Notes: a model not told the origin generated them from the letters alone. Counted from the first letter of the stretch, positions 49,794 through 60,229 are shown. The stretch is 64,000 nucleotides of DNA from Posidoniimonas corsicana (GCF_007859765.1 NZ_SIHJ01000001.1:62001-126000), one strand, 5' to 3'. A program made the numbers and translations.

Positions 49794-52700
49794 TGCGTTT
49801 CAGCCAGAGCGGTTCGACGTACACGGCGTTGTACGGAGCGCGTCAGACGCTGACGCTGGACGGTAACACGTGGCGGGTGACGGACCCGGACGGGACGGTG
49901 TGGGAGTTCGACGCGATCGACGAGCTGATCTCTAGGCGGGTCTCGCCGGGGGGTGAGGTGACGGAGTACCTGAAGGAGGACGGTCGGGTCGTTGAGAAGC
50001 GGAGCACGCTGGGCGGTGACGTGGAGTCGCGGGTGTTCGCTTACAACAGCGACGGCAACGTGGAGACAGCGACGCTCTACCGCGGCACGACCGGCGCCCC
50101 CCATGCGGAGGCGGTTCGGCGGGTGGTGTTCGCGTACTACACCGCGCTGGAGTCGGGCAAGGGGCGGCCGGGCGACCTGAAGACGGTCACGACCCAGGCG
50201 CCGGACGGGGTGTCGGGCTGGGACGACCTGGGAACCCACTACTACCGGTACTACACGGCGGACTCGTCGACGGCCTACGCGGGCGGGCTGAAGTATGTGG
50301 TGGGGCCATCGGGTTACGCGAGCCTGGGCTCCACGCCCGGGAACGCCACCGACCCCCAGGTGGCGGCGGTGGCGGAGAAGGCGTACGAGTACGACCCGAC
50401 GAGCCGGCGGGTGACCTACGCGGCGACGCACGGCGGCAGCCAGGAGTTCTCGATCAGCTTCACGGAGTCGGCGAACGCAATCGGCTACAACCACTGGCAG
50501 CTGAAGACGGTGGCGACGATGCCGGACGGCTCGACGAAGACGGTGTTCGCGAACCACTTCGGCCAGGACATGCTGCTGGACCACGAGAAGTCGGGGGAGG
50601 GCCGGTGGATCCACTACAGCGAGTTCAGCGAGCAGAACGGCCGGGTCACGCTGCGGGCGCAGCCCTCGGCGATCGACATGTCGGGCGCCCCGTACGACGA
50701 GGGGTTCGCCGACCTGGACGTGCAGCTCAACGAGTCGAGCGGTCTGATCAACGTCACGACCTACTACGATGTGAACACGCCGGGCGCCGGCGGGGCGCCG
50801 GGGTACGCCCAGTTCCAGCAGGTGAAGCACGGCTCTGCGGGGTCGGCGATCAACCAGAGCAAGCTGGAGTACGGGGGGCGGACGATCAACTCGGGTCAGC
50901 CGACCGAGGCGACGGTCTACCCGGTCAAGAAGCGGGTCACGTACCAGAGCGACTCGGGCGGCGGCGACCCGGTCGAGACCACCTACACCCACGAGTGGTG
51001 GGGGGACAGCCCCGGCGAGGGGGACCCGACCGTTCAGGTCAAGAAGCGGACCGAGCACCTGCCCGACGTGGGCGGCGGCCAGAACGGGGGCGGCTGGCTG
51101 TCGGGCAACACCCGCGTGCAGGAGTACGACATCGACGGTCGGCTGGTGAAGAGCACCGACGCGCGGGGCACGGTCACGGAGCACACGTACGACGACGCGA
51201 CCGGCACGATGGCCAGCACAACGCAGGACCCGTCGGGTCTGGACCTGCTGACGGCGTATGAGGCGGACGGGATGGGCCGGCCGACCAAGACGATCGGGCC
51301 GGCGCACGACGTCGACGGCGACACGGTCCAAACGCTGCAGCAGACGGTCTACCTGGACGACCAGCACGAGGTCTGGGCCGCGGCGGGCTACCGGGTCGGC
51401 GCGGCGGCGCCCTACGACTACTACACGGTGGGCCCGGTCTCGATCACGAGGAAGGACGCGAGCGGCCGGGTGACCGACGAGATCCAGGCGGCGCTGTTCA
51501 GCGGCGGCAGCCCGGTGAACGAGGTCGCCGGCCAGCTGGCTAGCGGCATGAGCTTCCCGCAGACGCAGTGGTGCCGGTGGACCCGCCACGAGTACGGCGA
51601 CAACGGACGGTTGGAGTGCACCGACGTGTACCACAACATCCCGGACAGCGGCCCGGGGTCAGTCGGCACGAACTACGACCGGACCGAGTTCAACTACGAC
51701 GCGATGGGCCGTCAGGACTACGTCAAGACGCCCGGCGGCACGATCACCCGGACGGTGTACGACCCGCGTGGGCTGGTGCTGGAGAGCTGGGTCGGCACCA
51801 ACGACACGGGGGGCGGTTCGGATAACATGCGGAAGGTCGCGGTCAACACCTACGACACGGACGCCTACGGCTCGGGCAGCAGCTCGCTCGACGGGCTGTT
51901 GACCAAGACCACCCAGCCGGTGGACGACACGCCGGGCAACGACCGGGTCGTCGAGTACGTCTACGACTGGCGGGACCGGCAGACCACGACGGTCACCACC
52001 GACGGGGCCAGCACGTTCTACGCGGTCGCGACGCTCGACAACCTGGGCCGAGCCACGACGACGCAGCAGAAGCGCAGCACGACACTGATCGCCCAGAGCG
52101 AGACCTCCTACGACGACCGGGGGCGGGTCTACCAGACGAAGCGGTACGCGGTGAGCGGCGCGGGCGTCGCCGGCGCCGCGTTGACCGACAACACCTGGTA
52201 CGACGAAGAGGGGAACGTGCTCAAGTCGGCGCCGGCCGGCAGCGACGCGTTTACCAAGACCAGCTACGACGCGGTCGGCCGGGCTACAGCCAGCTACACC
52301 GCGTACTACAGCGGCACGGGGACCGAGACGCCGCAGAGCGTGGCGACCGACGTGGTCATCGAGCAGAGCGAGACCACCTACGACGACGCGTCGAGCGTCA
52401 CCATCAGCGAGTCGCTGGCCCGCTACCGCAACGGCAGCGGCAACGGCGCGTTGGCGGCCGGCACGAACGCGCGGCCGTCGTACACGGCGTTGTACTACGA
52501 CGGGATCGGGCGCTCGGTGGCGGCGGCCGAGTACGGCAACCAGGGCAACGACAGCGCGTCCTTCAGCCGCCCGTCGTCGACGCCCAACGCGGCCGGCTCC
52601 ACGGCGACGCTGCTGGTCAGCCAGACCGTTTACAACGCGCGGGGCGAGGCGGAGGACCAGATCGCTCCGCTCGAGGCCGGTTCGCCCTCGGCGACCACGC

Positions 52701-55219
52701 AGACGACCCGCAGCACGTACGACGACGCGGGCCGCGTCGCGAGCGTGGTGCGGAACCACGGCGGGTCGGAGACCGAACAGGTCGACACCACCTACACGGC
52801 CGATGGCCAAGTCAAGACGCTCACCGCCGCCAACAGCGACACGGGCGCCCAGGTGACCACCTACGCGTATGGGGTGACGCTGGCGGGCTCGGAGGTCGCC
52901 AGCAACCAGCTCCTGGCGAGCGTCACCTACCCGGGGACCGGTTCTGACCGCACGGTCAGCTACGAGTACAACCGCCAGGGCCAGCGGACCCAGATGACCG
53001 ACCAGAACGACTCGGTCCACGACTACGCGTACGACGGGCTGGGGAGGCAGGTCGAGGACACGGTGTCTGCGGTGGGCTCGGGCGTGGACAGCGGCGTGCG
53101 GCGGATCGCCCACAGCTACGACAACCGCCTGCGGCTGCAGAAGATCACCAGCTACAGCACCACCAGCGGCGCCAGCGGCGTGACCAGCGACGTGGAGTAC
53201 CTGTATAATGACTTCAGCCAGATCACGACCGAGCGGCAGCAGCACGGCGCGGCGGCGACCGGCTCCTCGCCCAAGGTGCAGTACGGGTACGACGACGCGT
53301 CAGGCGGCAGCAACACGATCCGCCGGGAGAGCGTGACCTACCCGGACGGCACGGTGCTGGCGATCGGCTACGGCAGCGGCGTGAACAATGAACTGAGCCG
53401 CGTGGAGAAGCTCACGTGGGACTCCACCGACGTGGTCAGCTACGACTACCTGGGGATGAATCAGGTGGTAATCCAAAAATACCCCGAGCCATCGACCGAC
53501 GTCGAGTACACGCTCGACCACGGCACGGCGAACGCCTACGCGGGGCTGGACCGCTTCGGGCGGGTCGTCGACCTGCAGTGGCTGCAGGGCGCCAGCGAAC
53601 GCGTCCACATCAAGCACGGCTACGACCTAGCCGGCAACCGGCTCTATCGCCGGGACGAGGCGGCCCGCGCCAACTCCGCGGGCTACGACCAGCTCTACGG
53701 CTACGACGGGCTCAACCGGCTCACGTCGATGGAGCAGGGGACGCTCAACGCGGGCAACGACGCCATCAGCAGCGCCACGCTCACGCAGGACTGGACGCTC
53801 GACCAGACCGGCAACTGGGACAACTTCCAGCAGGGCGTCGTGGGCACGCTCAACCAGGACCGCACCCACAGCACGGTCAACGAGATCACCAACATCACCG
53901 AGTCCACCGGGACGGCGTGGCCCACGCCGGGCTACGACAACAACGGCAACATGACGTCGATGCCGCAGCCCAAGAGCCTGGGCGCCAGCTACGGCGCCAC
54001 CTGGGACGCATGGAACCGGCTCGTGTCGCTCGACGACAGCGGCGTCGTGCAGGCCAACGCCTACGACGGCCTCGGGCGACGCATCACCCGCGCCGAAGGG
54101 GCCACCACCACCCACTTCTACTACAGCAACCAGTGGCAGTGCCTCGAGCAACGCGAGAACTCATCGACGTCCGCTAGCAAGCAGCTCGTCTGGGGAACAC
54201 GCTACGTTGACGACCTCGTGCTGCGCGACACGCCGAGCGAGCGGCTCTACTCGCTGCAGGACGCCAACTTCAACGTCATCGCCATCGCCGACAACGCGGG
54301 CGCTGTGAAGGAGCGGTTCGTCTACCAGCCCTACGGCGAGAGCGCCGGGCTCGACCCCGACTTCTCGAGCTACTCCGGCGCCGACTACGAGTGGGAGGTC
54401 CGCTTCACCGGCAGGGAACTCGACCTCCTAACCGGGCTGCAGTTGAATCGGCATCGGTATTATCACGCTAAATTGGGGAGGTGGGTGAATCGTGATCCTA
54501 TTGCGTACAAAGGTAGTGGGTGGAATCTGTACGAATACAACAACAGCACGCCTCTAGACAAATTGGACCCCAATGGAACAACACCGCAAGCCTTGCGGGA
54601 CTGCAAAGCACAATGCTTGGAAGATCACCAGGGATGGACTGTAAATAAGTCGCTCCTGAACTGTTATCGTGCGTGTGACGAAAACCATGACAAATGTGCT
54701 GACATGAGGAAGAAACTCATGCTCGGCCTTTTCAAGATGTGCGAAAAGAAGTTCGCAAACGGGGTGATTTCTCAGAAGGATCGCGACAAATGCCGAGAAG
54801 AAGCAAAGTGCATTGCGATGGGAATAGATAAGACTTGTCGCGATGGCGGACGTCCCAATTTAGGGCCTGTATGGCGTGCCATACCTGGTGGGGGAGACGA
54901 GAGGAATAGAGGTGTATACTGCTACGAGTGGGCATATGGGTACAAGAACGCATGCGATGATTGCAATCCCGAGCACTTCGACTGCAAGGTAGATTGGGCC
55001 GCTTGGCAAGATACTGGAGCAAGTGATATACCAATTCACTCTTGGTGCGAAGTCAGATGTGGAGACGATGCACTTTTTGTAGACGACGGATTCATGGAGG
55101 GGTTTCCAGGCTACTGCCATGAAGAGCGTCCGTGCGGAGGCCGCTACGAGTGGCCGAATGGCGGCTTTGGTAGACCCCCCAAACCGGGTAAAGAAGGATG
55201 CTGCCCTGCAATGCCTTAG
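49751..55219 (+). pseudogene. RHS protein gene, 3' part (core and toxin tip) after IS insertion
   Basis: An open frame of 1822 codons. It starts at an ATG (49751) inside the right IS end and enters RHS sequence at 49802, so residues 1-17 are IS-derived. It contains dozens of YD repeats (NTYDTDAYGSG, YDDAGRVASV, YEYNRQGQRT), the core end ELDLLTGLQLNRHRYYHAKL, the autoproteolysis-type boundary PLDKLDPNG, then a Cys-rich toxin domain of about 200 residues (YNACDDCNPEHFDC-like, GYCHEERPCGG). The complete protein would enclose and deliver the tip toxin. The new start lacks a visible ribosome site, so expression is doubtful. Confidence 0.88.
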
Positions 55220-55259
55220 TCGATATCTCCAAGGGCAGCAGCGGACAACTAGGGTGGTC

Positions 55260-55742
55260 ATGGCTGGCAGATTATTTTCTCGGAAGAGCCGCAATGCTTT
55301 GCTTTTCTCAGCATGTGCTGCTGTGATTCTCGCAATAACGTGGCTTTACATTCGCGATGATCTTCGTTTGCAGCACTATGGCGAAAACGCCAGCGAAGCG
55401 TATGTAGTTTTCTACAAACCCCAACCTACATGCATTCAGTTGGATTCTCGTGGATCAAAAAAGTTAGTAGAGCTGTTACTGGAGGAGACTGCTGCACGTC
55501 AAGCACCAAGCTATTCAGCCTTGATTTTGGCAAAGGTTATTTTCGTCGGGAAAGATGGCTCGCCAACCCTTAGTTGTTCGTTGCCAAGTCCCAAAGAATC
55601 AATGTCAGCCGAAGACGTGGTTGACTACTGGGAAAAAAAGATCGAAAATATTGAGACGGCAGTGCAAGTACCCTACGAGAATGTGTCAGGCAAGCTTGAT
55701 GAAACGGAATTGTTTTTCTTGCGACGCCGTTCCAAGATGTGA
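55260..55742 (+). CDS. Membrane-anchored protein, candidate RHS immunity protein
   Basis: 160 residues from ATG 55260, 40 bp after the RHS stop. One N-terminal membrane segment (NALLFSACAAVILAITWLYI, about 12-31) is followed by a soluble domain of 125 residues (KKLVELLLEETAARQAPSYS, DVVDYWEKKIENIETAVQV). Position directly after the RHS tip indicates a cognate immunity role, probably against a toxin active at or outside the inner membrane. No family recognised. The gene is AT-richer than the RHS core, as usual for tip-immunity pairs. Confidence 0.7.
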   Translation: MAGRLFSRKSRNALLFSACAAVILAITWLYIRDDLRLQHYGENASEAYVVFYKPQPTCIQLDSRGSKKLVELLLEETAARQAPSYSALILAKVIFVGKDGSPTLSCSLPSPKESMSAEDVVDYWEKKIENIETAVQVPYENVSGKLDETELFFLRRRSKM

Positions 55743-55863
55743 TCGTCTTGTTCAAACATAGTTTAGGCTTGTTCAGGGTGTTTTTGGCAAGCCGTCAAGC
55801 CACAAGAACGTTCGCTCTCTTATGGCTCGGTACCACCCCACCAAAGTCCCAATCGAACCTTGG

Positions 55864-56019
55864 CAACGGTTAGACGTTGCAGCCGAACCTTGGCACCGGG
55901 GGCAACGTCTAAGCGAATACTCGGCACCGTGGCAACGAGTAGACGCAGCAACGTTTAGACGTTGGAAACGAACCAAGGCACCGCGGGCAACGCCAAGGCT
56001 CGGCAACGTTTAGACGTTG
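55864..56019. repeat. Cluster of dyad repeats CAACGTTTAGACGTTG
   Basis: Copies at 55864-55879 (one change), 55949-55964 and 56004-56019, an inverted partial copy at 55903-55915, and a degenerate one near 55933. Each has arms CAACGT/ACGTTG around TTAG. They alternate with GAACCTTGGCACCGGGGG-type segments (about 55884, 56026 and variants). The surrounding 55743-56248 holds no gene. Spacing is irregular, so this is not CRISPR. It may be a multi-site protein-binding region or decayed intergenic repeats. Confidence 0.65.
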
Positions 56020-56248
56020 GAATCGAACCTTGGCACCGGGGGAAACTGTTGGGTTCTTCAGTACCACAAGCCGTCGTGTTCAACAAGGTTGTCCAACGAA
56101 CCAGTCCGTTGATTCACGGTCGGGGACGGCATTGAACGGCTCTTGACGCGACGCTAATTGTCGCGAATCGCCGCCGATCTATCAACGGCGCATGGAGTCG
56201 GGTCGCCATTCCTCGCGCCCCGGCTGTTCAAGTTGCCTCAGCAGCTTC

Positions 56249-57316
56249 TCAGGCCGCTTTCCGCTCGTAGCACTTCAAGACTCCGCCGAGCTTCTCTCGG
56301 CAGACCACTTCTTCTCCGCTGCTCGGAGGATCGTCGGTATCCGACCAGACCCCAACAAGCGGCTTGTTGTCCTTCCGCTGATGCGGCCGTAACTCGTGAT
56401 AATAGTCGACGAATTCGGCAACCAAGTAATCAAGATGATTCAAGCCGAAGGCAATGAAGCGATTCAGGCATTCATACTTGACGCTCTGGATCCAACGCTC
56501 CACAAACGCGTTCTGATTCGGAGCACGAGGGGCCGTTGGCTCAACGGCAACGCCCGCGCCTGAGAAGACCCGATCAAACCGCTTGCTGTATTTGAAGTCC
56601 TGATCGCGAACGAGGTAGCGTACTGGCAGATCCAGTTTCTTGGCTTGGTCAAGCATCAATTCGGCCTGCTCGACCATCCATCGGTCATCCGCTTTGAAGG
56701 TTGCGGGAGAACAGATGACCCGCCTTGATTGGACGTTCAAGAATACCAGCACATACGCCTGCCGCAGCCCTGTTGGCGTGACCACCATCTTCGAGAAGAA
56801 ATCTACCTGCCAAAGCGTCTCGGCGTGGATCTTGATGAACTCGTCCCACGTCCCCCTGCCCCGCTTCGGGCTGGGCGAGACGCCCTCTTCTTTGAGGATC
56901 GTCCGGACCGTAGTGCGACCAACGCACTGGATGCGAAGCTTCTTCAGCTCGCCGACAATTCGACCGTAGCCCCAGCCAGCTTGGGTGGCAAGTCGAACAA
57001 CGATCTGACGCAAGTCCTCTGGAGTGCCCTTGCGACCCATCTTCTTGGCGGGAGGCTTCCCTTGGCTTCTCCGCTCACGCCAGCGCTGGTACGTTCGTGG
57101 ATGCACGATCGAAACCAGCTTCAACACATCTGAACCGATGCCGTCGCCCAGCTCCAACAAACGCTCCCGCTCTTCATTGCTGAGAAAGACACGGGTTTGT
57201 GGCACCCGAGCCCGGGTCATCTCTAGCTCGGCATTGAGAAACAGGATCTGCCGCCTGAGCTGGTCCTCGCCCGAACGCGCCAACAGAAACAACAGCGGCG
57301 TGAACCAACCCTTCAT
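56249..57316 (-). CDS. Integrase-core (rve) transposase
   Basis: 355 residues from ATG 57314-57316. The N-terminal helical DNA-binding region (LLELGDGIGSDVLKLVSIVH, RTYQRWRERRS) precedes an rve catalytic domain: TLWQVDFFSKMVVT (first Asp), VRYLVRDQDFKYSKRFDRVF (second Asp) and NQNAFVERWIQSVKYECLNR (Glu). This is the DDE integrase-core family common in planctomycetes. I found no convincing terminal inverted repeats or target duplication, so the element limits are unknown. Confidence 0.88.
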   Translation of the reverse strand: MKGWFTPLLFLLARSGEDQLRRQILFLNAELEMTRARVPQTRVFLSNEERERLLELGDGIGSDVLKLVSIVHPRTYQRWRERRSQGKPPAKKMGRKGTPEDLRQIVVRLATQAGWGYGRIVGELKKLRIQCVGRTTVRTILKEEGVSPSPKRGRGTWDEFIKIHAETLWQVDFFSKMVVTPTGLRQAYVLVFLNVQSRRVICSPATFKADDRWMVEQAELMLDQAKKLDLPVRYLVRDQDFKYSKRFDRVFSGAGVAVEPTAPRAPNQNAFVERWIQSVKYECLNRFIAFGLNHLDYLVAEFVDYYHELRPHQRKDNKPLVGVWSDTDDPPSSGEEVVCREKLGGVLKCYERKAA

Positions 57317-57428
57317 CAAGCAACCGTCCTGGCGAGTTTCTCCGGGAAACAGGGGTGACAAACTTTCCGAACCCCTGATTAGCCTCCATTCTCGCCGCCT
57401 CGCTGCCACCTGCAAGCGGGTCCAAACT

Positions 57429-57466
57429 CGTACTACCGTGTACTATCGAAACGCGCCTTGTACTAC
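57429..57466. promoter_or_regulatory. Candidate integrase arm sites, right end of element 1
   Basis: CGTACTAC (57429-57436), TGTACTAT (57439-57446) and TGTACTAC (57459-57466) match the TGTACTAC pair beside attL at 4473-4491. CTTAAGT (57565-57571) also recurs just outside the core. The presence of the same motifs at both extremes supports these as the true ends of element 1. Confidence 0.6.
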
Positions 57467-57577
57467 TAAGGTTCGACAAAGAACGATAGAACTTGATAGA
57501 GTTTGATAGGCCCTTAACTCACCCCAACTCGCGAAATCATCGGGGAATACGGGAATCCTGGTTTCTTAAGTGGTCGC

Positions 57578-57623
57578 CTCATAACCTCGAGGTCGTCGGT
57601 TCGAATCCGGCCCCCGCCACTTT
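57578..57623 (+). repeat. Attachment core, element 1/element 2 junction
   Basis: Identical over 46 bp to 4370-4415 but without the 5' half of the tRNA; upstream sequence is unrelated to a tRNA. It marks the right end of element 1 and, because another integrase gene follows, probably the left end of element 2. Confidence 0.92.
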
Positions 57624-57688
57624 TTCTAACTACCGCCGGAACCTAGACTTAGGTTACCTGTCGACGGTCGGCAGTGCGGCTCATTACT

Positions 57689-57717
57689 CGGTAGAAAACG
57701 GTACAAAGTCGGTACAA
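57689..57717. promoter_or_regulatory. Candidate integrase arm sites of element 2
   Basis: CGGTAGAA (57689-57696), CGGTACAA (57699-57706) and CGGTACAA (57710-57717) are direct repeats with 10-11-bp spacing between the core and the integrase gene. The position mirrors the TGTACTAC sites of element 1 but the motif differs, suggesting separate arm specificity with a shared core. A perfect AACCTA-GACT-TAGGTT inverted repeat lies at about 57640-57655. Confidence 0.55.
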
Positions 57718-57754
57718 CCGACGACGTGCCGGGCCGAGCTAAGGAGCCCACCGT

Positions 57755-58858
57755 ATGTCGAGTTCTCAACGTCGCCGGCGTGTCCCCAAGTACTGCCGCC
57801 ACAAGGCCCGCGGTCTGGCCCGAGTGACGATCGACGGCAAGGACCACTACCTGGGGCCCTACGGCTCCTCGGAGAGCAAAGAGCGGTACCGTCAGATCGT
57901 CGGCGAGTGGCTCGACCAACAGCAGGCCGACTCGCTGCACGAGCAGACCGACGTGCGGGTCTGCGAGCTGGCCGTTGCGTACCTCCGTCACTGCATGGAG
58001 TACTACCGCAAGGACGGCGTTGTCACCCGAGAGTACGGGTGCATCACCGACGCCCTCAAACACGTCCGCCAACACTACGATCTGGAACGAATCGATCGGT
58101 TTGGTCCGAAGGCCCTCAAGACCGTCCGCGAGTCGATGATCGAAGCGGGGTGGTCGCGGAAATACGTCAACAAGCAGATCGGCCGCGTCGTCCGGATGTT
58201 CAAATGGGGAGTCGCCGAGCAGCTGGTCCGACCCACCATCTGGCAAGCCCTGCAGGCGGTCGGCGGCCTCAAACGGGGTCGCACGGACGCGCCTGAGTAC
58301 GCCCCGGTGAAACCGGTGAGCGATGAGGTCGTCGAGAAGACACTGCCGCACTTGTCGTCGATCGTCGCCGACATGGTTCAACTGCAACGACTCGTCGGCT
58401 GCCGCCCAAGCGAGATCTGCAGCCTTAGGCCAGTCGACATCGACCGCTCAGCAGACGTTTGGCGGTATCAGGTAGTTGGACACAAGACCGAGCACTACGG
58501 CAAGTCTCGCGTGATCTGGTTCGGACCCAAGGCCCAGGCAATCCTCTCCAAGTACTTGCTGCGAGACCCGGAAGCGTTTTGCTTCAATCCGAGTGAGTTG
58601 CCGAATCCTCGCCGCACTGCAGGCGATCGCTACACGAAGGACTCGTATGGGCGCGCCGTGCGTCGTGCCGCAAAGAAGGCCGAGGTCGAGACTTGGTCGC
58701 CAAATCGACTCCGGCATTCGGCCGCGACCGTGATACGCAAGGAATTCGGGCTAGAGGCCGCTCAGACTGTTCTGGGGCACGCGTCGGCTGACGTCACCCA
58801 AGTCTACGCAGAGAGGGACCAGCAACTGGCCGCCAGGGTCGCGAGAGAACTAGGTTGA
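57755..58858 (+). CDS. int: Tyrosine recombinase/integrase of element 2
   Basis: 367 residues from ATG 57755 with AAGGAG upstream. Homologous along its length to the integrase at 4525: GLARVTIDGKDHYLGPYGSS (arm-binding), YINKQ-type core region (RKYVNKQIGRVVRMFKWGVA), LVGCRPSEICSLRPVDID with catalytic Arg, SPNRLRHSAATVIRK, LGHASADVTQVYAERD with Tyr. Its 3' end overlaps the convergent DUF1580 gene by 9 bp. It should recombine the same tRNA-fMet core. Confidence 0.95.
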   Translation: MSSSQRRRRVPKYCRHKARGLARVTIDGKDHYLGPYGSSESKERYRQIVGEWLDQQQADSLHEQTDVRVCELAVAYLRHCMEYYRKDGVVTREYGCITDALKHVRQHYDLERIDRFGPKALKTVRESMIEAGWSRKYVNKQIGRVVRMFKWGVAEQLVRPTIWQALQAVGGLKRGRTDAPEYAPVKPVSDEVVEKTLPHLSSIVADMVQLQRLVGCRPSEICSLRPVDIDRSADVWRYQVVGHKTEHYGKSRVIWFGPKAQAILSKYLLRDPEAFCFNPSELPNPRRTAGDRYTKDSYGRAVRRAAKKAEVETWSPNRLRHSAATVIRKEFGLEAAQTVLGHASADVTQVYAERDQQLAARVARELG

Positions 58859-59158
58859 TGCCGACTCCCTCGTCGCGACGCCGAGCTGGTCGAGGGTGGC
58901 CTGCGCAGCGGACAGAGCGCGCTGCCGCTCGCTACCTCGGGTCGCGACAGCGGCGGAAGCAGAAGATTGCGAACTCAGGAACCGCCTGCACGCCTCCCGA
59001 CTGGTAAACCGTCGGCCGCCGATGCACGCGCTGTCTAGCACAACCCCCCGAACCCCCTTCAGCATCCAGCGCCAGATTGTCGGGACGCTCGGCCGGCTAG
59101 GAAACTCCAGCCTCGCCTGCTTCACCGTCAGCAGTTCTTCCTTCGAGAGATCGATCAC
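58850..59158 (-). CDS. DUF1580 protein, possible excisionase of element 2
   Basis: 102 residues. LTVKQARLEFPSRPSVPTIW, RWMLKGVRGVVLDSACIGGR and RFTSREACRRFL are the same family as 16853-17140. It is convergent with and overlaps int, the arrangement often seen for recombination directionality factors. The C-terminal Ser/Ala-rich tail is variable between the two. Confidence 0.82.
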   Translation of the reverse strand: MIDLSKEELLTVKQARLEFPSRPSVPTIWRWMLKGVRGVVLDSACIGGRRFTSREACRRFLSSQSSASAAVATRGSERQRALSAAQATLDQLGVATRESAST

Positions 59159-59235
59159 GAGGGTGCTCTCCTTCAGTGATTCGTTCGACGCTATAACCCG
59201 TACCGCTCGCGAAGGAGCGTGCGACTAGTGAAGTG

Positions 59236-59736
59236 CTACGACGCCGCGTCGCGGCTAGCGGTCGCCTCCGCGACGCTGCCCGCCGCGCCCGACTCGGACT
59301 GCGGATCGGATTTAGTTGCCACGCTCCTGGCTCGCGCCCACACCTGCTTCGCGAACTTGCGGGTCTTGCCTGGGAAGCGTGTCTCGTAGCATCCCCACTT
59401 GTAGAAAAGCAGACAGAGCAAACAGCCCATTCCGAAAGACATGACCGGTCTCCGAGGTAACATCGCCGGCAAGTTGCGTATTGCACCCGGACGGCAATAG
59501 CCAGATTGATAGGACGTAGGATTCTGAGCGGGTCTAGATAGCTGGAGCCCAGTCCGCCGCTCTGCGTCGAGACGCAGAACCCGGACAATCTCGCCGTGCG
59601 TTCCGAACCTGAATGAGCGAAGCTTGCAGCTCGCCACGAGGTGCTCGACCTCCGCAACTGGCTGCTTCAGTAATCGCGCAGTTTCAGCGAGTGAAAGCAG
59701 CTCGAGTGGATGGCCGGAGAGGGATTGGCAACTCAT
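59236..59736 (-). CDS. Unknown protein with DNA-binding-like N-terminus and membrane segment
   Basis: 166 residues from ATG 59734-59736; the ribosome site is weak. The N-terminal part (LLSLAETARLLKQPVAEVEH, LVASCKLRSFRFGTHGEIVR) looks like an excisionase-type helix-turn-helix with wing. A later segment SFGMGCLLCLLFYKWGCYE is hydrophobic and may insert in the membrane. The C-terminus is polar. Function unknown; it ends 77 bp before the DUF1580 gene. Confidence 0.55.
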   Translation of the reverse strand: MSCQSLSGHPLELLSLAETARLLKQPVAEVEHLVASCKLRSFRFGTHGEIVRVLRLDAERRTGLQLSRPAQNPTSYQSGYCRPGAIRNLPAMLPRRPVMSFGMGCLLCLLFYKWGCYETRFPGKTRKFAKQVWARARSVATKSDPQSESGAAGSVAEATASRDAAS

Positions 59737-59884
59737 GATCAAGATGGTCCTGTGTGGGGGGATGGGTCCTCTTCCTACCCACGCTTGGCACACCTCGGCT
59801 GTTGCACAATCCCTAGAACGGAAGCAGCCGGCCGGCGAAGCCCTCGCCGACCGGCTGCACGTGAGCAATGTGACGCAGCGGAAC

Positions 59885-60187
59885 CTACATCTGCATCTCG
59901 AGGTTCTGGTTGATATTCGGCTCGACCTCGTGCCGATCCTGGTAGACTTCCTGCGGCAGCGCGTTGCCAGCGAGACCGATTTCCTCGACCGGTTGAACGC
60001 TCTCCGCTGTGGCGGGCAGAATCTGGGTAAGCTCCTTGAAGCCGGCGCGGAACATTGCTTCGGCGTGGGTGCCGCCGATCTTGGGTGAATCGCCGCCCGG
60101 GCTAAACACGCTGCCGATGGCGTTCCCCGCGAAGCCGATAACGCTGCCAACGACGCCCTTCATAAAGTCCAAGACTTGCTTCATCAT
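59885..60187 (-). CDS. Small unknown protein of element 2
   Basis: 100 residues from ATG 60185-60187 with GAGGTGA upstream. The N-terminus has a hydrophobic helix (VVGSVIGFAGNAIGSVF); the rest is acidic (ATAESVQPVEEIGLAGNALP, VEPNINQNLEMQM). It sits between ParB and the 59236 gene in the same direction. Possible membrane-associated transfer accessory; family not recognised. Confidence 0.75.
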   Translation of the reverse strand: MMKQVLDFMKGVVGSVIGFAGNAIGSVFSPGGDSPKIGGTHAEAMFRAGFKELTQILPATAESVQPVEEIGLAGNALPQEVYQDRHEVEPNINQNLEMQM

Positions 60188-60229
60188 CTCACCTCGTTCT
60201 TTGAATGTGCTGTTGGTTTCGATCTGGAC

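Noticed and set aside
49763-53245. Long minus-strand open frames of 500-620 codons opposite the RHS core
   Set aside because: They are repetitive Val/Arg/Asp-rich translations mirroring the YD repeats of the plus strand at high GC. No start context or motif supports them.
55864-56019. CRISPR array
   Set aside because: Repeat spacing is irregular, one copy is inverted, spacers are themselves repeated and no cas genes are near.
56190-57545. Defined insertion sequence around the rve transposase
   Set aside because: No convincing terminal inverted repeats or target duplication were found on either side, so only the gene is reported.
57578-57623. Second tRNA gene at 57.6 kb
   Set aside because: Only the 3' part from the anticodon loop is present; D arm and 5' acceptor strand are missing, so it is an att fragment, not a tRNA.
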